Origin: a virus | DNA: 23,400 bases | Virus record (IMG/VR): IMGVR_UViG_3300020710_000035 | Span: 1-23,400 of that record | Direction: 5' to 3' (one strand) | In this document: positions 23,053 to 23,400 of the stretch, piece by piece | Layout of the letters: the number at the start of each line of letters is the position of its first letter | Numbering within the stretch: the first letter of the stretch is position 1 | Program-made: the position numbers and the translations under genes | The notes under the pieces: generated by a model | Told to the model about the DNA's origin: nothing | What the model saw: only the letters and a program-made list of their open reading frames with translations | Databases searched by the model: none

Positions 23053-23065
23053 TCAACCTAGTTGA
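23053..23065. promoter_or_regulatory. Palindrome TCAAC-CTA-GTTGA, possible operator
   Basis: A perfect 5+5 inverted repeat around CTA, flanked by GTGC (23045-23048) and GCAC (23067-23070). It overlaps the expected transcription start of the candidate promoter, so it could be a repressor site or a 5' leader hairpin. No matching second copy was noticed in the window. Confidence 0.3.
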
Positions 23066-23110
23066 CGCACCGCCCGTCGGCTGCCGCCTCTTTCCAGATG
23101 GGTGACAGTC

Positions 23111-23400
23111 ATGCGGGCGACGATCGCGCTTCTCCTTGGATTCATGGCAGCTTCCACGCCGTCCTTCGGGCAGGGCACCCAACCAGTCATTGTCACTGGG
23201 GGTGCGTTAGCACCGGCATCCTCCGTCTCGAACGGGATCGTGCTTACGACGGTCACCTGCGGCACCACCAGCACGGCCTTCGGTGTAACGGGGGCTTCCT
23301 ACCTCGCGATACAAGTGCCCCCTGGCGCTGGCACCGTTTGCTTCGCGCCGGGATCCACCGCGGCAACTCTCTCGCCTCCGTTCAAATGCTACGGCGGGGG
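23111..23400 (+). CDS. Secreted or periplasmic protein, N-terminal part (runs off the window)
   Basis: ATG 23111 follows GGGTGA (23100-23105) by five bases and stays open to the window end (96 codons seen). The first 22 residues (MRATIALLLGFMAASTPSFG, then QG) form a clear Sec signal peptide: a charged start, a hydrophobic core and a small-residue cleavage region near SFG-Q. The mature part is Thr/Ser/Gly/Pro-rich with cysteines in TVTCGTT, GTVCFAPG and FKCYGGG, which could form disulfides after export. It may be a periplasmic or lysogeny-type surface protein, or a virion-related beta-protein; the family is not recognisable from this part. Its own gap and candidate promoter set it apart from the upstream operon. 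Confidence 0.65.
   Translation, partial: MRATIALLLGFMAASTPSFGQGTQPVIVTGGALAPASSVSNGIVLTTVTCGTTSTAFGVTGASYLAIQVPPGAGTVCFAPGSTAATLSPPFKCYGG

Overview
The window is a GC-rich stretch of a tailed-phage or prophage genome, most like podoviruses and podovirus-like prophages of Alphaproteobacteria. This rests on the tail and neck protein types, GC-rich codon use and the glycine/alanine-rich virion proteins. No host gene, integrase, tRNA, CRISPR array or insertion sequence was seen, so free phage versus prophage cannot be decided. All supported genes lie on the + strand, and most neighbours overlap by 1-8 bases at stop and start codons, as in a tightly coupled late (virion) operon.

Region 1 (1-6450) is the neck and tail block. 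It holds the tail end of an upstream gene, a 371-residue neck/tail protein with an inserted discoidin-like beta-sandwich, and a small Cys-rich protein. These are followed by a 78-residue protein, an SU10-type head-tail adaptor, and a 645-residue tail fibre with a C-terminal S74 self-cleaving chaperone. The block ends with a tail hub/nozzle protein related to P22 gp10 and a small unknown gene. A hairpin with a T tract at 6449-6471 may end this unit.

Region 2 (6554-12002) starts with a small unknown gene, then a 2-oxoglutarate/Fe(II) hydroxylase of the aspartyl/asparaginyl beta-hydroxylase type and a single-domain cupin. Four low-complexity proteins follow (407, 199, 327 and 458 residues). They carry Gly/Ala-rich helices, DNA-level tandem repeats and short shared motifs, and are probably internal or ejected virion proteins.

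Region 3 (12002-22969) is a single 3655-codon gene. It encodes a phage polyvalent protein: a glycine-zipper hydrophobic segment, an HExxH zincin, several small linker domains, an adenine-N6 methyltransferase, a strawberry-notch-type SF2 helicase, and a long helical C-terminal region of the large polyvalent protein type with a membrane segment. By analogy with DarB of phage P1 and other polyvalent proteins it is probably packaged and injected with the DNA, to aid entry and protect the genome from restriction.

The most unusual point is a second, well-formed gene (16815-17216) nested in the +1 frame inside the linker between methyltransferase and helicase. It has its own Shine-Dalgarno sequence. 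My hand count gives 112 of 133 codons ending in G/C in the nested frame but only 60 of 133 in the giant frame. That suggests the giant protein's glycine-rich linker is an echo of an older overlapping gene.

Region 4 (22970-23400) is a gap with a possible promoter and a palindrome, followed by the start of a secreted protein gene that runs off the window.
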